In this document: piece by piece, positions 18,001-27,432 of the stretch | Numbering within the stretch: position 1 is the stretch's first letter | Layout: each line of letters starts with the position of its first letter | DNA from: Bin55 sp965205965 | GTDB taxonomy: Bacteria > Pseudomonadota > Gammaproteobacteria > Pseudomonadales > Azotimanducaceae | Length of the DNA stretch: 64,000 bases | Direction: 5' to 3' | Assembly (NCBI GenBank): GCA_965205965.1 | Contig: CBDBHT010000008.1 | Coordinates: 1,054,001-1,118,000 of the forward strand | Position numbers and translations under genes: made by a program | The notes under the pieces: generated by a model | What the model was told of the DNA's origin: nothing | What the model saw: only the letters and a program-made list of their open reading frames with translations | Database searches by the model: none

Positions 18001-20916
18001 ATGGGGAAGACCTCAAGTGTAATTTCGGTTCGTGGAGCCCGCACTCACAACCTCAAAAATATCGATCTCGATTTGCCTCGCGATCAGCTCATCGTCTTTA
18101 CCGGTCTGTCCGGTTCCGGAAAATCATCACTAGCCTTTGACACGCTTTATGCTGAAGGACAGCGCAGGTATGTGGAATCCCTCTCTGCGTACGCTCGCCA
18201 ATTTCTATCGATGATGGAAAAACCTGACGTGGATCATATTGAGGGACTTTCACCCGCGATTTCTATCGAGCAGAAAGCAACATCGCATAATCCGCGTTCT
18301 ACTGTCGGAACTATTACCGAAATTTACGACTATCTCAGGCTGCTATTCGCGCGTACTGGCGAACCGCGATGTCCCACTCACGACGTACCGCTAGCCGCCC
18401 AAACGGTCAGCGAGATGGTCGATCAAATCATGTCACTGCCCGAAAACGGCCGCATCATGGTACTCGCGCCCATAGTCGTGGACCGTAAGGGAGAACATAA
18501 ACATATCTTTACTGATTTGTCTCGTAATGGTTTTATTCGTGCAGAAGTCGATGGCGAAGTTCTTGACCTCGACTATCCCCCCGAGCTGGATAAAAACCGC
18601 AAACACACTATACAAGCAGTAGTTGATCGATTAATCGTTCGCAAGGACGTAAAACAACGACTGGCCGAGTCGTTGGAGACTGCATTGCAATTGTCGGATG
18701 GCACCGTAGCGATCAAAGGACTGCAGGATGAAAAAATTAATGATCTCTTTTCTTCTAAATTCGCATGTCGCCACTGCGGTTACAGCATCAGCAAACTTGA
18801 ACCGCGCATGTTCTCATTTAACAACCCAGCAGGGGCTTGCACTGGTTGTGATGGCTTAGGCGTTAAAGAACGATTCGACCCGAAGCGTGTAGTTTACGAC
18901 CCTTGGCTCTCGCTCGCAGAAGGTGCGATCCCAGGTTGGGATCGTCAAAATGTATATTATACCCGTTTTTTGGAGAGGCTTGGACAGATTTGCGGCTTCA
19001 ACATAGAAACGCCGTTCCGAAAGATCAAAAAACAGCACCAGAATATCATCCTCTACGGATTGAAGGCAGAACATCGAAACAACCCCAAAATCATTAATGG
19101 ACAAGTTAGCAGATGGTTTCGATGGCAAGGCATCATTCCCCACATGCAGCGGAGGTATCGCGATACTGAATCCAATCTAGTCCGAGAACGTCTCCATAGG
19201 TATATTACATACTCGGCATGCGATGAATGCCAAGGCACGCGCTTGCGCGAGGAACCGAGACACGTTTTTATTGACGGACACCGGATCTCGGACGTTACCA
19301 AACTCTCCATCGAAGCTGCACTACACACGGTTGAATCTCTTTCGCTTGAAGGCCACAGAGCAAAGATCGCCGACAAGATCCTCAACGAAATCCGCGCCCG
19401 ACTCAATTTCCTCGTTAATGTCGGACTAAACTACCTTACCCTCGATCGTAGCGCGGAAACGCTATCGGGCGGAGAAGCGCAAAGAATTCGACTCGCAAGC
19501 CAAATAGGTGCCGGGCTAGTCGGCGTACTCTATATTCTTGACGAACCATCTATTGGCCTCCATCAACGCGACAATGCCCGGCTGTTGCGAACCCTGACCC
19601 ACCTCCGCGATATCGGGAATACGGTCATCGTCGTGGAACACGATGAGGAAGCTATTCGAACCGCCGACTATATTGTGGATATTGGCCCGGGTGCCGGCGT
19701 GCATGGTGGCCATATCGTGGCTTGTGGTCCCCTAAGCCAGATTACACAATCGGAAAAATCACTTACGGGGCAGTACCTCACGCGCCAGAAGGTCATTCCC
19801 GTTCCAGCAAAACGTACGCCTTTTGACAAACAAAAAACGATCACGATCGTCGCGGCAACTGGTAACAATCTCAAAAAAGTCACCGTTGAGGTACCCGTTG
19901 GCCTTTTCACGTGCGTTACCGGCGTATCGGGATCAGGAAAGTCAACTCTTATTAATCAGACCCTCTACCCTAGTGCCGCAGCCGCACTGAATAAGGCACA
20001 ATTGCGTAACGAACAACCGCACAAACGTATTGATGGTCTTGAGCATTTGGACAAGGTTGTTGACATTGATCAAAGCCCGATTGGCCGCACGCCGCGCTCC
20101 AACCCTGCGACTTACACGGGATTATTTACGCCCATTCGCGAATTGTTCGCCCAAACTCAAGAAGCGCGTACACGAGGTTATAAACCTGGACGATTCAGTT
20201 TTAACGTTAAAGGAGGACGCTGTGAGGCGTGCCAAGGCGACGGCGTCATCAAGGTAGAAATGCATTTTCTACCTGATATTTACGTGCCTTGCGACGACTG
20301 CAAAGGACAACGGTACAACCGGGAAACGTTAGATATCCGCTATCGTAACAAGAACATTCGCGACGTGCTAGAGATGACGGTTGAAGAAGCATTGGATTTC
20401 TTCGATGCGATACCGGTTTTGAAAAATAAGCTGAAAACGCTCGCAGACGTGGGGCTTTCTTATATACGGCTTGGTCAAAGTGCTACTACCCTTTCCGGAG
20501 GAGAAGCACAACGCGTGAAATTATCTCGTGAACTCTCCAAACGCGATACTGGTAAGACTTTATACATTCTTGACGAACCCACCACGGGTCTTCACTTTCA
20601 GGATATCCAACATCTACTCAACGTATTGCTACGATTGCGAAACCATGGAAACACCGTAGTAGTGATCGAACATAACCTGGATGTAATTAAAACCGCGGAT
20701 TGGGTTATCGACTTGGGCCCAGAAGGTGGATCCAAAGGCGGGGAAGTCGTGGCCGTAGGTACGCCAGCGCAATTAGCAGCGATGCCAGAAACACAAACTC
20801 ATACTGGTCGATACCTAAAAGATGCGCTACTGAACACCTCCCCCGTAACTAAAGAAACACACAAGCCAACTCGACGGAACGAACGCGTTAGCGCACGTGC
20901 CAACACGGCTGCCTAA
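18001..20916 (+). CDS. uvrA: Excinuclease ABC subunit A
   Basis: Damage-recognition ATPase of nucleotide excision repair. The 971-residue protein carries both ABC cassettes: Walker A GLSGSGKSS (35-43) and GVSGSGKST (from 641), and two ABC signatures with Walker B (LSGGEAQRIRLA...LDEPSIGLH; LSGGEAQRVKLS...LDEPTTGLH). The insertion zinc module has Cys256, Cys259, Cys280 and Cys283, and the C-terminal zinc finger has Cys741, Cys744, Cys764 and Cys767. It is about 30 residues longer than the E. coli protein because of a basic C-terminal tail. It converges on rplQ. Confidence 0.98.
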   Translation: MGKTSSVISVRGARTHNLKNIDLDLPRDQLIVFTGLSGSGKSSLAFDTLYAEGQRRYVESLSAYARQFLSMMEKPDVDHIEGLSPAISIEQKATSHNPRSTVGTITEIYDYLRLLFARTGEPRCPTHDVPLAAQTVSEMVDQIMSLPENGRIMVLAPIVVDRKGEHKHIFTDLSRNGFIRAEVDGEVLDLDYPPELDKNRKHTIQAVVDRLIVRKDVKQRLAESLETALQLSDGTVAIKGLQDEKINDLFSSKFACRHCGYSISKLEPRMFSFNNPAGACTGCDGLGVKERFDPKRVVYDPWLSLAEGAIPGWDRQNVYYTRFLERLGQICGFNIETPFRKIKKQHQNIILYGLKAEHRNNPKIINGQVSRWFRWQGIIPHMQRRYRDTESNLVRERLHRYITYSACDECQGTRLREEPRHVFIDGHRISDVTKLSIEAALHTVESLSLEGHRAKIADKILNEIRARLNFLVNVGLNYLTLDRSAETLSGGEAQRIRLASQIGAGLVGVLYILDEPSIGLHQRDNARLLRTLTHLRDIGNTVIVVEHDEEAIRTADYIVDIGPGAGVHGGHIVACGPLSQITQSEKSLTGQYLTRQKVIPVPAKRTPFDKQKTITIVAATGNNLKKVTVEVPVGLFTCVTGVSGSGKSTLINQTLYPSAAAALNKAQLRNEQPHKRIDGLEHLDKVVDIDQSPIGRTPRSNPATYTGLFTPIRELFAQTQEARTRGYKPGRFSFNVKGGRCEACQGDGVIKVEMHFLPDIYVPCDDCKGQRYNRETLDIRYRNKNIRDVLEMTVEEALDFFDAIPVLKNKLKTLADVGLSYIRLGQSATTLSGGEAQRVKLSRELSKRDTGKTLYILDEPTTGLHFQDIQHLLNVLLRLRNHGNTVVVIEHNLDVIKTADWVIDLGPEGGSKGGEVVAVGTPAQLAAMPETQTHTGRYLKDALLNTSPVTKETHKPTRRNERVSARANTAA

Positions 20917-20934
20917 CGAAAGGGAATGGTCAGT

Positions 20935-21351
20935 TCAAGAACTATTCGTCTTCTGATCGTGAGTACCTTCGAGGCCGTCCTCATTCCAATCCACGGGCCG
21001 ATCAACAAGCTCTATATAAGCAACCTGCGCTCCGTCACCATGACGATATCCTATCTTAAGAATGCGGGTATAGCCGCCGGGTCTTTGGGCGTACCTCGGC
21101 CCCAACTCCGAAAATAGTTTTCCAACCGCTGCTTGGTTACGAAGCCGTGCAAATGCCAGTCGCCGATTGGCAACCGTATCTTCTCGAGCGAGTGTAATCA
21201 AAGGCTCTGCAACCCGGCGCAACTCCTTTGCCTTAACGGTCGTCGTTTTGATAATCTCATGTTTGATCAAAGAAGACGCCATGTTTGCAAACATCAGTTT
21301 GCGATGTGCACTTGTGCGATTTAGAAGCCGCCCGCTCTTTCGATGCCGCAT
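20935..21351 (-). CDS. rplQ: 50S ribosomal protein L17
   Basis: 138 residues; MRHRKSGRLLNRTSAHR is the diagnostic start of L17, which binds 23S rRNA near the exit tunnel. Last gene of the alpha operon, 43 bases after rpoA. The C-terminus (DWNEDGLEGTHDQKTNSS) is longer and more acidic than in E. coli. It ends 18 bases from convergent uvrA with no clear terminator hairpin between. Confidence 0.98.
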   Translation of the reverse strand: MRHRKSGRLLNRTSAHRKLMFANMASSLIKHEIIKTTTVKAKELRRVAEPLITLAREDTVANRRLAFARLRNQAAVGKLFSELGPRYAQRPGGYTRILKIGYRHGDGAQVAYIELVDRPVDWNEDGLEGTHDQKTNSS

Positions 21352-21394
21352 TGCCGTTGCCTCTCTCTCGTTTCAATTACATGTTGCTAGGGTA

Positions 21395-22384
21395 CTAGGA
21401 AGGTTCGCCACGCGCATCAGATTGCCAATTAGGAATTTCCATCCCTAGTTGCAGCTCCCGGACGCCCAATTTTTCCTTGATTTCGTCCAACGACACTTTT
21501 CCGAGATTCGGCGTTTTCAACAATTGCGTCTCAGTGCATTGAACCAAATCACCAATCGTTTCGATTTGCTCAGCTTTAAGACAGTTAAGCGACCTCGCCG
21601 TCAGTTCTAAGTCATCTATGGGACGCAACAATATGGGATTGATCTTCTCTATCCCCTTGCCCGCGGAAGCTTCTACAATCGCCGTCTCGTCCACAAATAC
21701 CGCGAGCTGCTGTTGAAGAATAGTTGCGGCCTGCCGAATCGCCTCTTCTGGACCAATGGTACCATTGGACTCTATGTCTAGAATCAGCTTGTCCAAGTCG
21801 GTACGCTGCTCAATCCTTGTATTTTCAACCGTATACGCTACGTTCCGCATCGGACTGTAAGAAGCATCCAATCTCAGAACCCCGATTGAAGTGGAGTCGG
21901 ACTTATCCTCTCGAGAACGCTCAACTGGCTGATAGCCACGCCCCTTGGTGACTTTCGCTTGCAAACGAATTGCACCTTTCTCGTTAATCGTGCAGATCAC
22001 GTGATCCGGATTTATGATCTCAACATCCTGAGTCAACTGAAAGTCACCCGCCGTAACCGTCGTCGGACCCCGAGCCGATAAATGGATCATTGCCTCATCG
22101 TTTCTATTCAGACGAACTGCAACGCCTTTCATATTAAGCAGGACGTTCAAGACGTCTTCGCGAACTCCGTCAATAGCGGAATATTCGTGCAGCACACCGT
22201 CAATCTGGACCTCCGTTATCGCCGCACCGGGCATTGATGACAACAAAATTCGACGCAACGTGTTGCCTAGCGTATGACCAAAGCCGCGTTCAAGCGGCTC
22301 TAAAATCACACGCGCTCGCGTGTCGCTGATATTTGCAACGTCTAGCTCTCTTGGAGTAAGTAGGTCAATTGCCGTCTCTGGCAT
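21395..22384 (-). CDS. rpoA: RNA polymerase alpha subunit
   Basis: 329 residues, identical in length to the E. coli subunit. The N-terminal dimerisation domain has GFGHTLGNTLRRILLSSMPG; the C-terminal domain (about 245-310), which binds UP elements and activators, has LTARSLNCLKAEQIETIGDL and LGKVSLDEIKEKL. Sits in the canonical alpha operon order rpsM-rpsK-rpsD-rpoA-rplQ. Confidence 0.98.
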   Translation of the reverse strand: MPETAIDLLTPRELDVANISDTRARVILEPLERGFGHTLGNTLRRILLSSMPGAAITEVQIDGVLHEYSAIDGVREDVLNVLLNMKGVAVRLNRNDEAMIHLSARGPTTVTAGDFQLTQDVEIINPDHVICTINEKGAIRLQAKVTKGRGYQPVERSREDKSDSTSIGVLRLDASYSPMRNVAYTVENTRIEQRTDLDKLILDIESNGTIGPEEAIRQAATILQQQLAVFVDETAIVEASAGKGIEKINPILLRPIDDLELTARSLNCLKAEQIETIGDLVQCTETQLLKTPNLGKVSLDEIKEKLGVRELQLGMEIPNWQSDARGEPS

Positions 22385-22417
22385 GCAAAGATCCCCCGTT
22401 CGTTTTCGCCGAATTAT

Positions 22418-23044
22418 TTACTTTGAATAAAGTTCAATGATCAGATTTTCTTGAATGTCCGGAGGAAGTTCCTCACGGTCCGGGTGACGTTTATAAATGC
22501 CCGATAATTGCTCACCGTCAATATCAATCCATTCCACCCGGGCTCGCTGTGCCGCCAACTCTAGTGCCGCCCGAATCCGTAACTGATTTTGTTTCTTCTC
22601 AGCAACCATAAAAACATCACCCGGACGCACTTGGTAGGATGGAATATTTACTGAAAGTCCATTCACTTCGATAGCTTTGTGCGACACCAACTGCCTCGAC
22701 TCTGCACGCGTCGATCCGAAACCTGCGCGATACACTACGTTGTCAAGCCGAGATTCAAGCATTCGAAGGAGATTGATACCGGTGTTGCCAGATTGCCGTT
22801 CCGCCTTCCTATAATAGTTACGAAACTGTCGTTCTAACACCCCGTACAATCGGCGCATCTTTTGTTTTTCGCGTAGCTGGATGGAATAATCCGAGGTTCT
22901 CGCACGCCGCTTACCGCCGTGCTCACCCGGAATCTTGTCCAATGAGCGGCATTTTGAATCGATGTCACGAATCCCACTCTTAAGAAATAAATCCGTTCCC
23001 TCACGCCTTGACAGCTTCAGTTTCGGGCCCAAATACCTAGCCAT
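22418..23044 (-). CDS. rpsD: 30S ribosomal protein S4
   Basis: 208 residues from the ATG at 23044, which has GAGGA 8 bases upstream and gives the standard MARYLGPKLKLSRREG start; an upstream in-frame start at 23089 would overlap rpsK and is rejected. S4 nucleates 30S body assembly and in relatives represses the alpha operon by binding the rpsM leader. An S4 RNA-binding domain (SRLDNVVYRAGFGSTRAESR) lies at about 95-160. Confidence 0.97.
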   Translation of the reverse strand: MARYLGPKLKLSRREGTDLFLKSGIRDIDSKCRSLDKIPGEHGGKRRARTSDYSIQLREKQKMRRLYGVLERQFRNYYRKAERQSGNTGINLLRMLESRLDNVVYRAGFGSTRAESRQLVSHKAIEVNGLSVNIPSYQVRPGDVFMVAEKKQNQLRIRAALELAAQRARVEWIDIDGEQLSGIYKRHPDREELPPDIQENLIIELYSK

Positions 23045-23054
23045 AATTAAATCC

Positions 23055-23552
23055 TCAAATACGGCGCCGCTTAGGCGGACGACAACCATTGTGAGGAATC
23101 GGAGTCACGTCTGAAATGCTGTTCACGCGTAATCCCACCGCGTTCATGGCTTTCACCGCCGATTCTCGACCTGGACCCGGTCCCTTGATAAACACGTCCA
23201 CACTTCTGAGCTGGAATTTTTCCATCATATTTTTACAAACGCTTTCTGCAGCGACCTGCGCCGCAAATGCGGTGCTTTTGCGCGAACCACGAAAGCCTTC
23301 CCCTCCCGCGGTGGACCAACCAAGCGTATTGCCTTGACGATCAGTAATCGTGATGATCGTATTGTTGTACGACGCATGTATATGCGCTACACCGTCATTC
23401 ACCTTAACCAAGTGACGACCTCGGCGGCGGCCGCCGCGCCCAGTAACCTGCACTTCGTCTACCGGAGGCAATGCGGGGGCTTCGCCTTCCTTTGCCACAT
23501 CCGTTGTGGCACCCGGCTTCTCAACGACTTTTCCCAAATCCTGGTCCGTCAT
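23055..23552 (-). CDS. rpsK: 30S ribosomal protein S11 with long N-terminus
   Basis: 165 residues against about 129 in E. coli. The core from residue 51 (VNDGVAHIHASYNNTI) to HNGCRPPKRRRI is standard. The extra N-terminus of about 36 residues is acidic and proline/alanine-rich (KEGEAPALPPVDEVQ) followed by a basic patch (GRGGRRRGRHL). The ATG overlaps the rpsM stop (ATGA) and has GGAAGCGG upstream, so the long form is probably the real start. The platform protein helps form the mRNA exit channel. Confidence 0.96.
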   Translation of the reverse strand: MTDQDLGKVVEKPGATTDVAKEGEAPALPPVDEVQVTGRGGRRRGRHLVKVNDGVAHIHASYNNTIITITDRQGNTLGWSTAGGEGFRGSRKSTAFAAQVAAESVCKNMMEKFQLRSVDVFIKGPGPGRESAVKAMNAVGLRVNSISDVTPIPHNGCRPPKRRRI

Positions 23553-23911
23553 GACCGCTTCCGTACCATCGAACGTCGCCCTTTCCTAGTCCGAGCATTC
23601 GTCTGCGTATTCTGACCGCGCACGGGTAAACCGCGGCGGTGTCTTATTCCTCGATAACATCCTAGGTCCATCAACCGCTTCACGTTCATAGATTGCTTTC
23701 GCCGCAAATCACCTTCCACGGTTAACTTCGCGACTTCTGAACGCAATGCATTGAGCTTCTCTTCCGAGAGACCACCAATCGTAGTAGCTGGATCTACTTT
23801 CGCGTCCCTGCAGATAGCACGCGCCGTAACACGGCCAATCCCATGAATGTACGTCAACGAAATAGACGCATGCTTACCGTCAGGAATGTTTATCCCTCTC
23901 ATTCGCGCCAT
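23549..23911 (-). CDS. rpsM: 30S ribosomal protein S13
   Basis: 120 residues; MARMRGINIPDGKHASISLT plus the helix-hairpin-helix region and the basic tail GLPVRGQNTQTNARTRKGRR are characteristic of S13, the small-subunit head protein that contacts the P-site tRNA and L5. Starts 2 bases after rpmJ, as the first full-size gene of the alpha operon. Confidence 0.98.
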   Translation of the reverse strand: MARMRGINIPDGKHASISLTYIHGIGRVTARAICRDAKVDPATTIGGLSEEKLNALRSEVAKLTVEGDLRRKQSMNVKRLMDLGCYRGIRHRRGLPVRGQNTQTNARTRKGRRSMVRKRS

Positions 23912-23913
23912 GC

Positions 23914-24030
23914 TTATCCTTGTCTTTGTTTGTGCTTCGGGTCACTACTACAAATAACGTAAAGAACCCCTCGACGTTTCACAATTTTGCAATTGCGACA
24001 CATCTTCTTCACCGATGCCCTAACTTTCAT
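23914..24030 (-). CDS. rpmJ: 50S ribosomal protein L36
   Basis: A 38-residue gene: MKVRASVKKMCRNCKIVKRR begins it and SSDPKHKQRQG ends it. The zinc ligands Cys11, Cys14, Cys27 and His33 are all present, so this is the zinc-binding C+ form. Its place between secY and rpsM is canonical. 26 bases separate it from secY. Confidence 0.98.
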   Translation of the reverse strand: MKVRASVKKMCRNCKIVKRRGVLYVICSSDPKHKQRQG

Positions 24031-24056
24031 CCAGTAATCCTCTCGAAAATCCGTTG

Positions 24057-25382
24057 CTAACGTCGACGTCCATAATTCTTCAAGTTCGACTTCTCCATCA
24101 TCTTGGCGTATTGACTAGACTGAAGATGCGCTTGAACTTGTGACATGAAGTCTATCGACACCACTACAACGATCAACAGAGCCGTTCCGCCTAGCTGAAA
24201 CGTAACGTTGAAAAAAACAATCATAAATTCCGGTAGCAGACACACTAACGTCACGTACAAGGAACCAAACATCGTCAGCCGTGTGATGACGTCGTCAATA
24301 TATTTCGCAGTCTGCGCTCCCGGCCGAATCCCGGGAATATACGCTCCCTGTCGTTTCAAATTATCGGCCACTTCCTTTGGCTCAAAAACGATCGCCGTGT
24401 AAAAGAAACTGAAAAATACAATCCCAGCCGCAAACATGATGATATACAAAGGCTGTCCAGGACTCAGGACCAAGGCAACCTCTTGCAACCAAGTCATCCC
24501 AGGTGCCTGCCCAAACCATTGCGCTAGGGAAGCCGGTGCAAGCAACAAACTTGATGCAAAAATCGCCGGGATCACGCCCGCCATGTTTACCTTCAGTGGT
24601 AGAGGAACGCGCTGAGCTTGAGTCATATGACGTCCTTGCTGCCGTTTTGCGTACACCGTCTGTATACGTCGTTCACCGCGTTCAATAAAAACTACGAAAC
24701 CGACGATGACAACGGCAAAAAGAGCAATGGCAAGCAGCACGATGATGTTTAGATCGCCCGTCCGAGCCGCTTCGAACGAGCTCCCCACAGCCGAGGGAAA
24801 TCCTGAGACTATGCCTGAAAAAATGAGCAGCGAAATGCCGTTGCCCACGCCTCGTTCGGTAATCTGCTCCCCAAGCCACATCATGAACAGCGCACCGGTC
24901 ACTAGCGTCGTAATCGAAATCACATAGAAACCGATACTGGTCACGAATGGCAGACCTTGGGCAACCAGCGTACCCGTCAATGCAGTGCCCTGCACCAACG
25001 AGATCAATAACGTCCCATAACGCGTGTATTTAGTAATCTTTCGCCGACCGGCACCGCCTTCTTTGCGCAGCTGGTTAAGCGTTGGTGACATCATGGTCAT
25101 CAAATTCATGATGATACTGGACGTGATGTAAGGCATAACACCGAGTGCCAGTATGCTCATGCGTTCAAGGGCTCCACCCGAGAACATGTTGAAGAGATCC
25201 AGAATGCCGCCTTGATTCGCTTCAAACAAATCACGCAACCGGTCTGGATTGATACCCGGGACGGGTATATGCGTACCGATACGATAAACAAGTAGTGCAA
25301 AAAGCACGAACAGTAGACGGTTGCGCAGATCCGTCAGGCCTGATTGGACGCCCGCCAACGCCGGTGCAACTGCTGTCGCCAT
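24057..25382 (-). CDS. secY: Protein translocase subunit SecY
   Basis: 441 residues forming the ten-helix protein-conducting channel. Typical blocks are GIFALGVMPYITSSIIM-like sequence (MSILALGVMPYITSSIIMNL), the cytoplasmic loop QGRHMTQAQRVPLPLKVNMA and the C-terminal MEKSNLKNYGRRR. It lies in the spc operon, between rplO and rpmJ; the partner secE is at 50248-50628 in the same window. secG is not here. Confidence 0.98.
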   Translation of the reverse strand: MATAVAPALAGVQSGLTDLRNRLLFVLFALLVYRIGTHIPVPGINPDRLRDLFEANQGGILDLFNMFSGGALERMSILALGVMPYITSSIIMNLMTMMSPTLNQLRKEGGAGRRKITKYTRYGTLLISLVQGTALTGTLVAQGLPFVTSIGFYVISITTLVTGALFMMWLGEQITERGVGNGISLLIFSGIVSGFPSAVGSSFEAARTGDLNIIVLLAIALFAVVIVGFVVFIERGERRIQTVYAKRQQGRHMTQAQRVPLPLKVNMAGVIPAIFASSLLLAPASLAQWFGQAPGMTWLQEVALVLSPGQPLYIIMFAAGIVFFSFFYTAIVFEPKEVADNLKRQGAYIPGIRPGAQTAKYIDDVITRLTMFGSLYVTLVCLLPEFMIVFFNVTFQLGGTALLIVVVVSIDFMSQVQAHLQSSQYAKMMEKSNLKNYGRRR

Positions 25383-25390
25383 TGGTAAGC

Positions 25391-25825
25391 CTAGTCCTCG
25401 ACCTTTCCCCCCGCCGCTTCAATAGCGGCGCGAGTACCTTTAGTAACTTTCAATCCGCGCACAGTCACGGGCCGGTCTATACCACCAGATAGAAAAATCC
25501 GTGCGCGCTTGGTGTTACGCGACAGTACGTTAGCGTTGACCAGTGCGGCTAAATCCACCACGTCCCCATCAACTTTCGCGAGTTCCGACAAGCGAACTGC
25601 GCCCGTGGAGAGACTAACGCGTGAACGAAACCCGAACTTGGGAATACGACGCTGTATCGGCATTTGTCCGCCCTCAAAGCTCGCGGGAACCTTCCCACCA
25701 GAGCGAGAACGTTGACCCTTATGACCCCGACCACATGTCTTACCACGGCCAGCAGCAATACCTCGCCCCACTCGACGCCTAACTTTACGACTGCCAGATG
25801 ACGGAGATAACTCGTTCAGTTTCAC
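25391..25825 (-). CDS. rplO: 50S ribosomal protein L15
   Basis: 144 residues, with MKLNELSPSSGSRKVRRRVG and the glycine/arginine-rich extended N-terminus (GRGHKGQRSRSGGKVPASFEG) typical of L15. Its start overlaps the rpmD stop by four bases. A late-assembling large-subunit protein near 23S domain II. Confidence 0.98.
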   Translation of the reverse strand: MKLNELSPSSGSRKVRRRVGRGIAAGRGKTCGRGHKGQRSRSGGKVPASFEGGQMPIQRRIPKFGFRSRVSLSTGAVRLSELAKVDGDVVDLAALVNANVLSRNTKRARIFLSGGIDRPVTVRGLKVTKGTRAAIEAAGGKVED

Positions 25826-26019
25826 GTCACGCCCTCTTCCACACGTACCAAGTAGTCTACCGTTCGAATCATGCCTCGCACCGACGGCGTATCTTCCATT
25901 TCAACTACCTGCCCAATGCGACGCAGACCTAATCCGCGCACGCATGCATAGTGATTCTTTTTGCGCCCGTGAAGACTCTTTACAAGACGAATTTTCAGTA
26001 ATCTGCGCGTTGCCATCAT
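25822..26019 (-). CDS. rpmD: 50S ribosomal protein L30
   Basis: 65 residues if read from the first of two adjacent ATG codons, 64 from the second. The block KIRLVKSLHGRKKNHYACVR, then LGLRRIGQVVEMEDTPSVRG, identifies L30. It starts one base after the rpsE stop and overlaps rplO at its end, consistent with tight translational coupling. Confidence 0.97.
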   Translation of the reverse strand: MMATRRLLKIRLVKSLHGRKKNHYACVRGLGLRRIGQVVEMEDTPSVRGMIRTVDYLVRVEEGVT

Positions 26020-26020
26020 C

Positions 26021-26524
26021 TCAAGTTATCAACCGTTCCATCGGGATACCACGCTTTTCGGATATTGCTTCCGGCGACCTCATCCCAATTAACGCTGCTA
26101 AAGTTGCCCGAGCAACGTTAACCGCCGTCGTCGATCCGTAACATTTCGCCAGTACATTTCGTACACCAGCCGCTTCCAAAACTGCGCGCATCGTCGCGCC
26201 AGCAATAACGCCCGTTCCCTCGGAGGCCGGACGCATGAAGACCTTCGACGCACCATGGCTCTCAGTTACCGCGTACCATAACGTCGTATCGTTGAGCTCC
26301 ACCTCAACCATGTTTCGTCGAGCTTGCCCCATAGCCTTCTGTATAGCAATCGGCAATTCCCTCGCCTTACCTCTTCCAAGACCAACTTTACCGTTACCGT
26401 CTCCGACCACAGCTAGCGCAGTGTACGCCACCCTCCGTCCGCCCTTGACCGTTTTCGCGACTCGGTTAAACTGAATCAGCTTTTCAACTATTCCTTCTTC
26501 TTGAATCGTTTCCGCGTAGGCCAT
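26021..26524 (-). CDS. rpsE: 30S ribosomal protein S5
   Basis: 167 residues. The double-stranded RNA-binding-like N-terminal domain has EKLIQFNRVAKTVKGGRRVA, and the C-terminal domain has GVIAGATMRAVLEAAGVRNV. S5 affects decoding accuracy and mRNA unwinding. The gene follows rplR by 2 bases in the spc operon. The spectinomycin-loop region KTVKGGRR looks wild type. Confidence 0.98.
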   Translation of the reverse strand: MAYAETIQEEGIVEKLIQFNRVAKTVKGGRRVAYTALAVVGDGNGKVGLGRGKARELPIAIQKAMGQARRNMVEVELNDTTLWYAVTESHGASKVFMRPASEGTGVIAGATMRAVLEAAGVRNVLAKCYGSTTAVNVARATLAALIGMRSPEAISEKRGIPMERLIT

Positions 26525-26526
26525 TA

Positions 26527-26892
26527 CTAGAACTCCAACCCTTGCGCCCGCGCCGCATCAGCCAACGCTTTTACTCGTCCGTGATACTTAAAGCCGGAGC
26601 GATCAAAAGCAACTCGCACCACGCCCACTTCCTTCGCTCGCTCAGCTACCAAGTTGCCCACGCTGGCCGCCGTCCGTATATTGCCGGTAGCCTCCGATCG
26701 TAACGATTTATCAAACGATGATGCTTGAGCCAATATGCGACTCGAATCCGCTGAGATAATTTGTGCATATATATGCCGTGCAGTACGATGCACCGCTAAT
26801 CGAACAGTACCTAGCTCTCGAACTTTCATGCGCAACTTCCGCGCCCGTCTTAATCGAGAAATCTTCTTGTTGGCTGTAGTTGTAGATGACAC
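26527..26892 (-). CDS. rplR: 50S ribosomal protein L18
   Basis: 121 residues, starting with GTG that overlaps the rplF stop (TAGTG). LRRARKLRMKVRELG and the C-terminal FDRSGFKYHGRVKALADAAR are diagnostic. L18 brings 5S rRNA to the central protuberance together with L5. Confidence 0.97.
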   Translation of the reverse strand: MSSTTTANKKISRLRRARKLRMKVRELGTVRLAVHRTARHIYAQIISADSSRILAQASSFDKSLRSEATGNIRTAASVGNLVAERAKEVGVVRVAFDRSGFKYHGRVKALADAARAQGLEF

Positions 26893-27425
26893 TAACTCTT
26901 CTTCCCTTCTTTGCGACGAACGTATTCACCCTCATAGCGAATACCCTTACCCTTATATGGTTCCGGGGGGCGAAGCGAACGAATTTCCGCTGCGACCTGA
27001 CCCACCCGTTGGCGGTCAATACCTTCCAGTACTATCTGATTTTGCGCTGGCGTACTCGCCTCAATATCTTTTGGCAACTGATAGTGAATCGGATGCGAGT
27101 ATCCAAGTTGGAGAACTAGGACGCGGCCTTGAGCCTGTGCTCGGTAGCCAACTCCTTGAAGCCCAAGCCGCTTGGTCCAACGTTCCGTAACGCCCATGAC
27201 CATGTTACTAATCAATGTTCTTACAGTGCCCGACATCGCGCGCTGACTCCGCTGCTTCGAATCGGTAGAAACTTTCAGCACACCTTCGTCACGTAGTACG
27301 GCAATGCCCGGAGACAGCAGAAGTACCAATTCACCATGCTTACCATTAACGCGTATCTCCCGATCCGACAAAGTGACTTCAACTCCATCGGGCACCGGTA
27401 CTGGATTATTAGCTATACGTGACAT
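26892..27425 (-). CDS. rplF: 50S ribosomal protein L6
   Basis: 177 residues, matching the family. MSRIANNPVPVPDGVEVTLS begins it and the C-terminal signature PEPYKGKGIRYEGE lies near 152-166. Binds 23S rRNA at the base of the GTPase-associated region. Canonical spc position after rpsH (7-base gap). Confidence 0.98.
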   Translation of the reverse strand: MSRIANNPVPVPDGVEVTLSDREIRVNGKHGELVLLLSPGIAVLRDEGVLKVSTDSKQRSQRAMSGTVRTLISNMVMGVTERWTKRLGLQGVGYRAQAQGRVLVLQLGYSHPIHYQLPKDIEASTPAQNQIVLEGIDRQRVGQVAAEIRSLRPPEPYKGKGIRYEGEYVRRKEGKKS

Positions 27426-27432
27426 ATTGATC

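Noticed and set aside
23045..23089. Longer rpsD start at 23089
   Set aside because: Would overlap rpsK and add residues absent from S4; the ATG at 23044 has a good ribosome site and the standard N-terminus.
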